A stretch of 19,102 nt of DNA from Pyronema omphalodes (GCA_024516155.1 JAJJXM010000192.1:1-19102); one strand, 5' to 3'; positions 1 through 9,643 are shown, counted from the first letter of the stretch. Numbers and translations: made by a program. The notes: generated by a model not told the origin, from the letters alone.

Positions 1-180
1 TACCTGGTGAAATCCCCGAGTGTTGAGAATGCCCCCATCAAAATCGGTCGCCTTCACCATTAACACTTGTAGCAATTGATCTAAACATTGAATCGCAGAT
101 TAATCAGCCACAGGGAATTGTTCCCAAAATAAGCTTGGCTTCCTGAAGCAAAAGAGCTCTTCGTGGTCGTGGCCAGATGA
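1..180. other. Window edge, no supported gene
   Basis: No convincing gene is visible. On the minus strand an ATG at 60..58 opens a frame of 20 codons that runs off the window edge and ends in a CAG|GTA context that could be a splice donor. It is far too short to judge. Confidence 0.3.
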
Positions 181-890
181 AAATAAGAATGAAAATAAGA
201 ATGAAAATAAAAATAAGAATAAAAATAAGAATAAAAATAAGAAAAAATGAAAAAAATAAGAATAAAAAATAAGAAAAAAATGAATAAAAAATAAGAATAA
301 AAATAAGAATAAAATAAGAATAAAAAATAAGAATAAAAAATAAGAATAAAAATAAGAATAAGAATAGAATAAGAATGAGAATAAGAATAGAATAAAATAG
401 AATAAGAAATAGAATAAGAATAAGAATAAGAAAAATAAGAATAAAGAATAAGAATAGAAATAAGAATAAAAAATAGAATAAGAAATAGAATAAGATAAGA
501 ATAAGAAATAAGAATAAGAAAAGAATAAAAATAAGAATAAGAAATAAGAATAAGAAATAAGAATAAGAAATAAGAATAAGAAATAGAAAAGAAATAAGAA
601 ATAAGAAATAAGAATAAGAAAGAATAAGAAATAAGAATAAGAAATAAGAATAAGAAATAAGAATAAGAAATAAGAATAAGAAATAAGAATAAGAAATAAG
701 AATAAGAAATAAGAATAAGAAATAAGAATAAGAAATAAGAATAAGAAATAAGAATAAGAAATAAGAATAAGAAATAAGAATAAGAATAAGAATAAGAAAT
801 AAGAATAAGAAATAAGAATAAGAAATAAGAATAAGAATAAAAAAGGAATGAAATGACAATGACAATGAAAATAAGAATGAAAATAAAAAA
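181..890. repeat. AATAAG/GAATAA simple-sequence array, about 700 bp
   Basis: The plus strand is built almost only of A, G and T in interleaved units such as AATAAG, GAATAA and AAATAAG. The middle part (about 540-840) is the most regular, repeating GAATAAGAAATAA-type units. C is practically absent until about 855. Long minus-strand open frames here encode only Phe/Leu/Ile/Ser/Tyr strings and are a by-product of the repeat, not genes. Confidence 0.95.
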
Positions 891-1138
891 GAAAGAATGT
901 TCCGCTTGTAAGTTCTCCATAAGTATAAGTACAACAAACATAAAGAATCTAAAACTTCATATCTCTAACTGAGTCACTGTAGTTGTTTTCAATGTTTACT
1001 GGATCATATCAAAAGAACGTTCGATACACGTTCAAGGTGACATTTCCTCAAGATATATCTGAAAACATGTGCCCGATATTTTTATATGATTTCAAAAATT
1101 GATTTATTTCGATATATGTACACATTGCGGTAGGACGA
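891..1138. other. Unique AT-rich spacer between two arrays
   Basis: Non-repetitive AT-rich DNA lies between the AATAAG array and the GA-rich array. No coding signal or RNA motif was seen. Confidence 0.5.
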
Positions 1139-1367
1139 AAAAAGAAGAGAAAAAAAGAGAAAGCAAAAAGAGAAAGAAAAAAGTGAAAGAGAAAAGCGAA
1201 GAAAGAAAAAGCGAAAGAAAAAAGTGAAGAAAAAGCGAAGAAAAAAAAAGCGAAAGAAAAAAGCGAAAGAAAAAAGCGAAAGAAAAAAGCGAAAAGAAAA
1301 AAAGAGAAAAAAAAAAAAAGCAAAAGAAAAAAGAAAGGAAAAAAAAGAGAAGAAAAAAAGCGAAAAC
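1139..1367. repeat. GA-rich array with GAAAAAAGC-type units
   Basis: The plus strand is almost purely A and G with periodic C and rare T, repeating units like AAAGCGAAAGAAAAAAGCG with variable A-run length. The overlapping plus-strand frame encodes Lys/Glu/Arg only and the minus-strand frames Phe/Leu/Ser only. This is expected from composition and is not evidence of a protein. Confidence 0.92.
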
Positions 1368-1447
1368 AATATAAGAAAATATACAAACCCACTGAGAATG
1401 TTTCCTCCAAGAGCTTCCCTCCAGCCCCCATCGGCAATGTTTCTGGC

Positions 1448-1522
1448 CTGAAATGTTAGATAAGTTTCATTGTAGTTCAGAAAAAGCAGCGGGAAAAGTA
1501 TGTTAATACGGGTGGAACTCAC
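1448..1522 (-). other. Splice-like segment: possible 75-nt intron of an unknown or relic minus-strand gene
   Basis: Read on the minus strand, this segment starts GTGAGT and ends TATCTAACATTTCAG: a good fungal donor, branch point and acceptor in the right order and at intron length. The sequence beyond the acceptor stays open for about 20 codons, then runs into the GA-rich array. No protein family is recognised and no upstream exon can be assigned. It may be a relic or chance. Confidence 0.3.
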
Positions 1523-1634
1523 CTTTTTACCTGTTACTGTTCTGTTTCACATGCTACTGCTCGTCAGTTCATTGTTTTCAAGAAGAAGCATTGGGGAAAG
1601 CATGTTACCATAGGTAAAAACTCACCTTTTTTTT
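1463..1634. repeat. Degenerate direct duplication, two copies about 100 bp apart
   Basis: Copy A (about 1463-1527) and copy B (about 1565-1634) share the same order of blocks: an AGTTtCATTGT block, a run ending in GGGAAA, a CATGTTA-like block, and a terminal ACTCACCTTTTT. On the minus strand each copy therefore begins with AAAAAGGTGAGT, a strong 5' splice-site match. Identity is clearly above chance but indels are present. Confidence 0.6.
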
Positions 1635-2113
1635 AATACGGCAGTCGCATCAAGCAGTGGCTACAGGATTCAAAATGGAGGTGGAATCGTCTTATTTTAT
1701 AGATGCCAACTGCAATGCGAGCGCCCTGCTACTTTCCCAAGCAGAATTGCGACGTCTGTAAGTGCAAGAAACATTTGGAATGCCATCGACCTCAAAAACC
1801 GGTTTTCGGCCACTGCTCAGTTCCCACCTCGCTTCGTTGCAATCCCTATTGGTTACTGCGCGATCCGGGTAACCTGGTGTGATTGCGAAGGTTGCCGAGA
1901 TGCATCAGAGATGCATCAGAGGTGCTTCTAGTGCCAGGTTTTCGTTCGCGGTACAAAACCACCATTGGCCATCACACCCTGGTTCGCAGATTTTCCATTA
2001 CAGGTTGTTACACAGAACTGGAGATTATAATTATTTAGATGGTATGGGTACATCTGTGTGTAACATACGTATGTAGGTATGTACGTTGTATATCCATGTA
2101 CATATTTATCCTG
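1635..2113. other. Unique intergenic DNA with a short 11-bp triplication
   Basis: No gene is recognised. A short tandem of an AGATGCATCAG unit (two copies plus a variant) lies at about 1899-1926. A TATAAAA-like motif can be read on the minus strand near 1700, upstream of the splice-like segments. That is the only promoter-like sign. Confidence 0.4.
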
Positions 2114-2132
2114 CCCCCCCCCCCCACCCCCC
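2114..2132. repeat. C-rich homopolymer run
   Basis: Twelve C, one A, then six C on the plus strand. Length calls in such a run are error-prone. Confidence 0.9.
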
Positions 2133-2602
2133 GCAACCGGTGCTTTTTCCATAGCACCACACCCGAGCCTTATGTAAAGAGCAACCGAAACCTAACCCCG
2201 CTTGTTGCATGTAACTCCCTGCACTGGATATGTCACTACATATTTCAGAGTCTTCTCCTTCTGCCTAGGAATCCCGTTTCCACATTCCAGGGTTCACTAG
2301 AACCCATTTTCATCCGGTAGTAACAACTTAACAAGGATAGACAATGTTCTCGCGGTATCCTTCCAGCTTTGCAATCTCTATTGTTGTCTATGTAAATCTA
2401 TTTATGAATATAGACCACCAACTGGAGACTTACATCCTCAACTATCAGAAGAAAACACATCTCCTAACTCTCTTTATAAACCGATTCATAATTACGGCTG
2501 AACCGGACTAGAAGGGGTGTTGGAATATGGCAATTGGGAATTGGGAATTGCGTATGATTCATGATTTGTACTTAATGCTTTGTACTTCGTATTTTGTACT
2601 TC
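2133..2602. other. Intergenic, nothing recognised
   Basis: Mixed-composition sequence with only short open frames lacking any family resemblance. No RNA gene motif was seen. Confidence 0.5.
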
Positions 2603-2702
2603 ACAAGTCCACAAGTCCACGATTCACGATTAACAGCCACGATTCACGATTCACGATTCACAGCCACAATTCACAGCCACAATTCACAGCCTCACAGCCT
2701 CA
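2603..2702. repeat. Short tandem repeats (GATTCAC and ATTCACAGCCACA types)
   Basis: Repeats change along the tract: CACAAGTC twice, then GATTCAC several times, then ATTCACAGCC units. The overlapping plus-strand frames rich in Ser, His and Thr derive from this repetition. Confidence 0.85.
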
Positions 2703-3120
2703 TAATTCAACTCTATACAACACAATCCGCAAAAAAACCCCCATACACAACCCCGATCCACAAAACCCTCATCCCATACCATCCTTCTATCCCCCTGTAT
2801 CCCCCATCCCTCACCAAATCCATCATCAGTCAAATCATCAAATCATATCATATCCCGTTTCCTCAGTTTCCACAGTTCCCATTCCCGCCAAGTCGTATCA
2901 TAAGTCTATTAGTTGAATCATAATCATAAAGAGAGTTCCAAGAAAAACGTAGTTGGAGGCATCGCGCGGAACCTTCCCTCTTCCCCTACCCCACCACACT
3001 CCCCACCCCCCACATCCTACACACCCCAAGAAAGGAAATCAGAAAATCATCCAAAACCACAGAAAGAAATCACCACCATAAAACCAACGCCACGAAACAA
3101 GCCAGCAATCCAGCAAGCCG
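2703..3120. other. G-poor, C/A-rich stretch
   Basis: The plus strand is dominated by C, A and T, with G rare over about 400 nt. Proline- and serine-rich open frames on the plus strand reflect this composition. No domain or start context supports a gene. Confidence 0.6.
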
Positions 3121-3190
3121 CAAGAGAATAAAAAAGAGAGGAATAAAAAGGGAATAAGGAATAAAAAAAGAGAATTTATAGTATAATAAT

Positions 3191-3429
3191 AAAGAAAAAG
3201 AAAAAAAAAAAAAAAAAAAAAAAAGAAAAAAAAAAGAAAAAAGAAAAAGAAAAAAGAAAAGAAAAAAAGAAAAAAAAGAAAAGAAAAAAAAAAAAAGAGA
3301 AAAAAAAGAAAAAAAAGAAAAGAAAAAAAGAAAAAGAAAAAAGAAAAAAAAAAAAAGAAAAGAAAAAAGAAAAAGAAAAAGAAAAAGAAAAGAAAAAAAG
3401 AAGAAAGAAAAAAGAAAGAAAGAAAAAAA
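3191..3429. repeat. Uninterrupted homopurine (A/G) tract of 239 nt
   Basis: Every base on the plus strand between these coordinates is A or G, mostly A-runs of 3-23 separated by single G. A looser A/G-rich lead-in starts near 3120. It lies about 480 bp beyond the stop codon of the transcription-factor gene, on its 3' side. Phe-rich minus-strand frames here are composition artefacts. Confidence 0.95.
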
Positions 3430-3909
3430 CACCACTACCAAGTATACCAAATATAGAAAACGAAAGTAATGATAAACAAAAAAGAATGGAAGGAATTAAA
3501 AAAAAATGAATAACGACATTAATAACGACATTAATAAAACCATCAACAAAAAAGAAGGAATTCATCAAGTACAAATAAAGAAGAAAAAATCCGTTAAAGA
3601 AGCAAATCCTACCGACCTCCGACACCGACCAACACCAACAAAAAGAGAGAAGGAAATTTCTGAATTGAAGATTTCGAATTAGGAACACCGGGTTGGGTAT
3701 CGCAATTATTAAGGATTTATCTGAGACTGATCGAGAATCTGCTGGAGGAGCTCGATCGGTATGCTGGATAGTTACGCTGGTACTCCCATATCCAGATTCC
3801 AGCTGCAATTCTGCATCTCGTATCAGCGCAAGCCACGATTCATTTTCACCCTCCAAATCCTCTCCACTGCTCATTGCTCATCGCCTCTTATCCCCCCCCT
3901 CCCCCCCTC
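3430..3909. other. 3' flank of the transcription-factor gene
   Basis: This is downstream sequence of the minus-strand gene ending at 3910, and it probably includes its 3' UTR. A C-rich run (about 3893-3906) lies directly beyond the stop. A minus-strand frame from 3874 is open for about 70 mixed-composition residues before entering the homopurine tract, but it has no recognisable domain. Confidence 0.5.
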
Positions 3910-6900
3910 CTACATTGGAACCCCAAGCATAGCCTCCAATAAATCCACCTCCCCAAAATTCGCACCAATATTCCCCCTCTGTACTTCCCCATTCATTTCC
4001 AGCAAGTTATCGAATGGTAAATGTGTCCAATCACCCGCATGTGCATCCCAGTCCCAAAGATTATCTTGTATTAACCCTCCACCTGCAGCCGAGGATAAAG
4101 ATGCGGATGAGGTTAAGGTTCCTGCGGTTCCTGAGGCTAGCGTTACTTGCGGGTTGATACCAGTGTTGAGAAGTGGTTGGTGCGGAAGCCAGGGGGTGAG
4201 AGTTGAGAGTGGGAGGTGGAGGTGAAGGTGTTGTGCTGGTTGTGGCGGTCATAGTCTACCGGGGGGAGGAGGGATTAGTACAAAACATTTAATGAACCAA
4301 GACAGTATGGGGAGATAAATATTTTTGGCGACAAACAGCAACAAAAAGTTAGCATACCTGATCCTGGGATATATGCAACCCCGCATTCATCATCTGCACC
4401 TCTCCCTGTTCTCCTTCCGCAGTACCAAACCAACGAGTCCTCCACACTCTTTGCCAAAATCCCCAACATATCAGCAAACACATTAGCCAGATGTACCCCA
4501 TCCGCGCCACCTTCCTTCAACGCATTAGTCGCGTTTCTAATCATCATTAAACTCTTCCCAATCTCCGCCGATCCCGCTCCAACCGCAAACGATTTCAACA
4601 AAAACATCGCCGCTGATAAAATCCTTAAACTAACCCTCACCGGTGCGTGTTTCAAACCATTGCCTCGGATGCATTTCTTCATTTACACACTGCAGTAGTG
4701 TACGACAGGAATTTACCATCATTGTAATAAACTTTACATCATCTGGAGGAATCGCGGAGGGGTTCGATACTGCCAACTCCTATGCCGGTGATCGCTCGGT
4801 TGATACAGGCCTGTAAACTGACCGAGTTGAGTAGAGTAGAAACGAACATGCTCGTATTCTAGAAGTAATATTTGATGGAGACCAGAAGGAAGGTTCAGGG
4901 TAAGGAATTCTTCGTGCCAGAAATCTAATAGAGGATTGAAGCGGTTGAGGAGTTCGATATATTGAGAGCTTCGGGTTAGGTCCTGGGTAGTTGCTGGAGA
5001 GGCGAAGAGTGCGGCTGAGGAATCGGTCATGATTTTAGTGATTTTTGACCAGGAGAGATAAAATGTATCATGTAAAGCATCTAGATTCTTTGGGTCCACA
5101 AGCGGCGGGATTGGTGTAGTTGGGACTGTGAGAGGTTTAGGAATCATAGAAGTCCTTCCAAGACGAGAAGCAAGCTGAGTTGTATGAACCTGTAAAGTCC
5201 GTTGAATTCGTAAAAGTCTCGCCGCAAGATGCTCCGGAGGGTCGGTGTCGAAAACTCCAAGTTCAGAAGCCAGAGCTAAGGCGTTTCCAAGAATATGCCA
5301 AGACATCCTATCACTTCTATCGGCCGGTTGGAGAATATTACCAATTTTGTCATTAAGGCCACGGACAATACGAGGAGGATCAGGTGTGCAGCAGTTAGGC
5401 TTATCTTCATCATCTGACAGACTGATAGAATAGTCATGGTCCTCGGGATCCACGGACCGAGAAAGTCCCCGGACATGCCATTTCAGAAAGAATGATTAGT
5501 GCCTCAAGAGTACCGAGACTTCTAAGACTTGGGCTTCCACCACCGTCCAGCATTGGATGGCAACATCTTTTTCCGAGTTTCTCTCCAAAGAAGCTCATGA
5601 ATGGCAAAAGAACGGTGATATGCACCGCCGATACGACTATCGCTAATATACCTAGTTGCCACGCAGAGAATCACCATAGCCAGAAACGGCTCATCTCTGA
5701 GTAGATACCGATGTTGTTGGTAATCGGAGATATAGTCGGCAAGCGGACTAGTCAATATCGGGGATAAAGGATGAATGTGCTCCGCAAAGTAACTCATAAA
5801 TGTCATGGCGTCTTGAGCACTTAACCAACCCCTCAGCATGCCTAACTTGCTCCAGTCTCGCAATGCCCGCTGCTTCATCTCCTCCTCTGTCAAGGTTCTC
5901 GGAGATAGAACTTGATTCTGTGAACGACGTGTAGTATGCGAGCTGTTTATTGCTAGACGCCTGTGTTCCAATAGCCAGCTGGGCCGTATGCTGAGTCGGG
6001 GGATACCTGTGGTGTGTAATAGTAGCCGACCTTGAAGAACCACCAAAAGATTCCGACTCTAACTTGACATCATCTTCATCCTCATGATGATTTGCAGCCT
6101 TCACCAGCAGATTCATTGCCAGCATTAGAATGGTACAATGGTTTTCTTGAATATTGACAACTGTTCCATCTGTGGCGACAGTAGCGGAGGATGCTGTTGT
6201 ATTGGAATTTCAACCTCCACAAGCTGCGTATGATCCGGCGCAATTTGAGTATGTGGATGACGAAGGTACATATCCACGGTTTGAATCGACGCATGTGGTA
6301 TCATATCCTGACCATGTGGATGACCTCCCAGTATTGATATTCTGCAATTTTGGAGACTCATCTGAATCCCCTAGAGTCCGTCGACGCTTCCTACTCACAT
6401 TACTCACCGGAAATAACGAATCCGGATCCTCATCCGGGTCGACACCTTGAGCACGTCGGAGAGTGTGGGGTATTTCCTTCGAGTCTGCACGCTTTCGTCT
6501 AGTGGCACTAAAAACACATTTCTACACACACAGGGAATCATTCTCAGCAATCTGAAGCTTCTTCACAGGGATGGAGTAGATGCCGTCATACCTTTCTCCC
6601 TTAAGCATCTTGCACAAGGAGGATCATGCGGTGCTTCAACCGAGCCCAAATCGCACTTTACTTTCCGTTCGCGACAAGGTTGACATCTGTCATCTACCGT
6701 GTTAATAGATAAGAATATTCCCCTGGGTTCTGTTCCTCTCTATATATAGCTTCTACTTACGCTTGGTATGTTCTCTTATGAACCTGCTGTTGCTGACTCG
6801 GCTGTTGCTGGGTTGTGATGGTAGCTGTAGGAGCTTGACCTTGGGTAACAGTAACCTTCTGATCCAACGGCAACGGCGCGTGTGTTGATTGATTTGTTGG

Positions 6901-7002
6901 TGTCGATAGTGGTGGTTGTGGTAGTTGTTGTTGTTGCGAGACACCACCGGTACCGACACCGCCTTGTTCGCGTTCAAGAAATGGCATGTTGGAAGTTGAC
7001 AT
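3910..7002 (-). CDS. Zn2Cys6 fungal-type transcription factor, frame-broken
   Basis: Predicted nuclear DNA-binding regulator, about 940 residues. Exons: 7002-6761, 6686-6592, 6521-4358, 4235-3910, all GT-AG; the last intron has a TACTAAT branch point. The ATG at 7002 precedes a Gln-rich leader and HKRTYQ. The zinc cluster is C-x2-C-x6-C-x12-C-x2-C-x6-C ([15 protein letters not shown]), with its last Cys just past intron 2, followed by SATRRKR. The [14 protein letters not shown] spacing resembles Aro80-type regulators (from memory). The middle region shows [43 protein letters not shown] and LKHAPVRV, as in the fungal_TF_MHR family; the C-terminus ends in an acidic, aromatic stretch containing [13 protein letters not shown]. 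About nine indels break the frame, near 6512, 6345-6212, 6127, 6000-5910, 5600-5522, 5485, 4815, 4743 and 4665. Target genes are unknown. Confidence 0.88.
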
Positions 7003-7182
7003 CAGATCTTATTTATTTAGATCTGTATTTTTTTTTTTTTTCGCGTGCCGGGATCGGGGGTCGGGGGTCGAGACCGTTTGCTATGCTATGCTATGCTCGG
7101 GCGATCACACACTTTCTCTCTTTTTCTTTTGCGCGGTTACTGAGGGTTTTCGACGGGAGAGACTTTTCTTTTTAAATCAGCT
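7003..7182 (-). promoter_or_regulatory. 5' flank / probable leader of the transcription-factor gene
   Basis: Immediately upstream of the ATG at 7002 (minus strand). It contains a 14-nt T-run on the plus strand (7028-7041), two GGGGGTC units (about 7058-7071) and about four CTATG units (about 7078-7096). No defined TATA or operator can be assigned. Its role as promoter or 5' UTR is inferred from position only. Confidence 0.4.
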
Positions 7183-7219
7183 GGGGTTGAGGGGGGGTTG
7201 AGGGGGAGGGGGGGAGGGG
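7183..7219 (+). repeat. G-run cluster, potential G-quadruplex
   Basis: The plus strand has five G-runs of 4-7 separated by loops of 1-4 nt (pattern G4-N4-G7-N4-G5-N-G7-N-G4). It meets any common G-quadruplex pattern. It lies about 180 bp upstream of the transcription-factor start, with the G-run strand being the template strand for that gene. Confidence 0.85.
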
Positions 7220-7764
7220 TTATTACTCCTGCTTGGGACGCGGTTAAATGTAGATGCTGTCAACTGTTAACTGTAGCTGTAGCTGTCGGAGGACCTTGTC
7301 AAGAAGAAGAGAGCTGTCTACATAAGCCCAAGCCCAAGCCCAAGCAAAGCCCGGCAAGCAGCTGTGTGTGACTGCAGACTAATTTCGAGAGCTCCAGCGA
7401 CGTGGGGTGGTAGAAGTGCTACTAATACGGAAAAGGCTTGGGGGATCACACGGATAGGCATTTGGTTTCCTGAAAGGGGATTAGTGTGTGGGAGCTAGAA
7501 AGAGAAGCTACACGCGGGAAACGAGCTCCGAAGGATGCGACGGAATCTGGGGAAAGCTTGACTTCGGAGACGGGCGAATCGCTGGCCAGGGTTTGTCGAA
7601 GGCCCAGGTCTGGCGAAGAACCGACGAATGACCATGGAAGAACTGGCGAATATCGAGAAAGTGTAGAAAGTCCAGAACAGTCGAACAGTCGAACAGTCGA
7701 ATAATCGAACGCGACGAATGACAAGACAAAGCTGTTTCTGTAGCGACTCCAGCGAAAGCAAGGA
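7220..7764. other. Intergenic with short triplet/hexamer repeats
   Basis: No gene is recognised. Short tandems include CTGTAG near 7270-7287, AAGCCC near 7326-7343 and GAACAGTC near 7680-7698. Confidence 0.5.
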
Positions 7765-7809
7765 GAAAGTCACGAAAGTCACGAAAGTCACGAAAATCAC
7801 GAAAATCAC
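7765..7809. repeat. 9-nt tandem repeat, five copies
   Basis: The unit GAAAGTCAC occurs three times and GAAAATCAC twice, head to tail without gaps. Confidence 0.95.
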
Positions 7810-8178
7810 GAAACCAAACGAGGAATCGAGGAATCGATGAATCATCCAGAAAAAAAAACAGCCAAAAGAAGTATCCTCAGAATTCTCATACAAATCCTTC
7901 ATTAACCCCATTCTTAGATGAAGACAACATCACCTCCGCTCGCGATCAATCATAATCAACCTCGGCCTCGACCTGAACCGAAAACGAAGACCCAGCATCG
8001 CAGCTTCGCAACATCGCAACATCGAATTAATCCAACCCACCACAGTATGTACCAAAGCTCCGCAACCACGTCTGCAGCAAATCACAACCGACGGAAACAC
8101 CGTTACAGAACCGCCCAACGATCAACCAGCCCAGCAACCATCCAACCAGCCCGGTAACGATCATAGCCAACAGCCAAT
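7810..8178. other. Intergenic, C/A-rich, no gene recognised
   Basis: The plus strand is rich in C and A, with loosely repeated CGCAACAT and CGATCAA-like words. Open frames on both strands lack domain content. Confidence 0.45.
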
Positions 8179-8206
8179 CAGCAACCAGCAACCAGCAACC
8201 AGCAAC
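8179..8206. repeat. 7-nt tandem repeat CAGCAAC, four copies
   Basis: Four perfect head-to-tail copies, followed by CAAC units. Confidence 0.93.
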
Positions 8207-8305
8207 CAACCAACGATCAAAGCCAACACCGAAATCCAAAAACAGTAAAGCCGCAGAACAAAGAGCGGCCCCGGATCATCAACCACCGTTTTCCCCGCGT
8301 GGTTT

Positions 8306-8335
8306 GTGGGGTGGGGTGGGATGGTGGGTGGGGTG
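8306..8335 (+). repeat. Second G-run cluster, potential G-quadruplex
   Basis: The plus strand shows G-runs of 3-4 separated by T, AT, TGGT-like short loops. It is a weaker candidate than 7183-7219 but still fits the usual pattern. Confidence 0.75.
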
Positions 8336-8403
8336 CGGTTAGATATACGCCACAGCATGCGCTCATGCACGCACGTTCGCTGCGTTCAGATCTTCGTTGT
8401 GAT

Positions 8404-8450
8404 GGGTGCTGGGTGCTGGGTGCTGGGTGGCTGAGAACAGAACAGAACAG
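8404..8450. repeat. GGGTGCT and GAACA tandem repeats, adjacent
   Basis: Three full GGGTGCT copies plus a partial one (8404-8431) are followed almost directly by three GAACA copies (8435-8449). An 11-nt AGAGGATACA-type word then occurs twice (about 8448-8471). Confidence 0.9.
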
Positions 8451-8591
8451 AGGATACAACAGAGGATACATATACATAAAAAACGGTCATGGAGTCTATG
8501 TAGGAGAACCGTCTGCCTACCGTAGCATCATACAGAATTGTCTGGCTTTCAGTAAGTATCAAGGCTGATTGATCAATGATCCCTGCGATTT

Positions 8592-8621
8592 TAGAGAGAG
8601 AGCGATATGCATAGACAGAGT

Positions 8622-8652
<31 letters not shown>

Positions 8653-8653
8653 T
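8592..8653. repeat. Interrupted GA dinucleotide microsatellite
   Basis: AG/GA repeats are interrupted by GCGATATGCATAGAC and by TA. The longest clean run is about 8631-8652. Confidence 0.93.
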
Positions 8654-8700
8654 AGGCGGTATCGTTATCGGTTCCTCCTCGCTTGCAAGTATTTATCCTT

Positions 8701-8740
8701 CACCGTTTCACCGTTTCACCGTTTCACCGTTTCACCGTTT
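8701..8740. repeat. 8-nt tandem repeat CACCGTTT, five perfect copies
   Basis: Five identical contiguous copies with no substitution, which suggests recent expansion. Confidence 0.97.
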
Positions 8741-9408
8741 CCTGGCTTTATCGTTTTATGACAACGCTGTATGCATAACGTCCATCACGTGTCCTTACCT
8801 TCACTCATGCAGCATGGAGCATGGGATTGTGATTATGATTCAACAGGACAGGATAAACAACGACCTACTGACGCCACACACATAGTTTATACTGATATAT
8901 GGAACAAAGCATACTTGACTTGAGAAATCTCGGTATTCGAGATTTATGGCATACTGGAGTCAGGACCCCCGCTGGAATATGTTGCGTTATACGGTACGTA
9001 ATGTTGCGTAATGTGGGTAATTGTAGATCACTTGTAGTTTATGGTGGATGGTGGATGGTACTGTAGATTCCCTACGGTACGACTGCTACAGTAGGTAGAT
9101 GCTACGGTGAATGCCGATTCGTATTGCGGTATATATGTACAGTCGACTATATACCCAGCTACTGTACTATATACAGTTGGTTGTATTCATCCATACCCTA
9201 CGCAGTATATACCCTACACTTCGCAGTACACATAGACTATGCTGTATTCATCCATACCCTACACCACACTACGCTGTGAATCGTTATCGTGATCATGGAA
9301 ATACTATCGCTGTATGCTATGACAGATATACAAACGAATGCAGCATATACGTATGTACACTATATGCATATGCATACCGATGGCCCAGTACCGGGTAATT
9401 ACATCTTC
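8741..9408. other. Intergenic, nothing coding recognised
   Basis: Contains degenerate short duplications: GTTGCGTAAT twice near 8992-9012, ATGGTGG twice near 9043-9057, and scattered TATATACCCTAC/CATACCCTACG words at 9140-9270. No gene or RNA motif was seen. Confidence 0.45.
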
Positions 9409-9570
9409 CATCATCTATCGCCCATTGCCCATCGTACATCGCCCATCGCCATCACCCATAACCCATCACCCATATCCATCCATCGCCCATCACCATATCC
9501 AACTACATCCAACCACATCCAGCACACATCCAACACCTCGTCACCAAACCCCAAACCCCAAACCCAAACC
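9409..9570. repeat. CCCATC-family minisatellite running into AAACCCC units
   Basis: Variable units of CCCATC, CATCGCC and ATCCAAC, almost G-free, end in AAACCCC/AAACCC repeats (about 9546-9570). The latter look superficially telomere-like but do not match the usual fungal CCCTAA unit. Confidence 0.85.
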
Positions 9571-9643
9571 ATATCTAATACCAAAACTTCTTACTTCACG
9601 ATGTAATCCGTAATCTGTAATAAAATACCATTTACCCGGTGCA

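Noticed and set aside
1..60. Start of a minus-strand gene at the left edge (ATG at 60)
   Set aside because: Only 20 codons are visible, with no recognisable motif. It cannot be supported from this window.
81..941. Two long minus-strand open frames of Phe/Leu/Ile/Ser/Tyr
   Set aside because: They are translations of the AATAAG array. The composition follows the repeat, and there is no domain or unique sequence except at the edges.
3176..3874. Minus-strand frame of 232 codons beginning at an ATG just past the transcription-factor stop
   Set aside because: The first 70 residues have mixed composition but no family resemblance, and the rest is the homopurine tract. It lies in the probable 3' UTR and in a different frame from the last exon.
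4061..4252. Minus-strand ATG frame reading [11 protein letters not shown] at the end of the factor gene
   Set aside because: It is the wrong frame. Splicing at the CAG ending at 4236 gives the phase that leads into the conserved [13 protein letters not shown] ending.
4715..4740. A 27-nt GTAAAT...CTGCAG segment as an intron to explain a frame change in the factor gene
   Set aside because: It is far below the usual minimum fungal intron length, and it would delete residues of a conserved helix.
3910..7002. Programmed +1 ribosomal frameshifting as the explanation for the rotating frames
   Set aside because: Sites share no common slippery sequence, shifts of both signs occur, and multiple frameshifts per gene are not known from filamentous fungi. 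Error or recent decay is simpler.
9546..9570. AAACCCC repeats as a telomere remnant
   Set aside because: The unit does not match CCCTAA/TTAGGG, the tract is short, and it continues from a CCCATC minisatellite.
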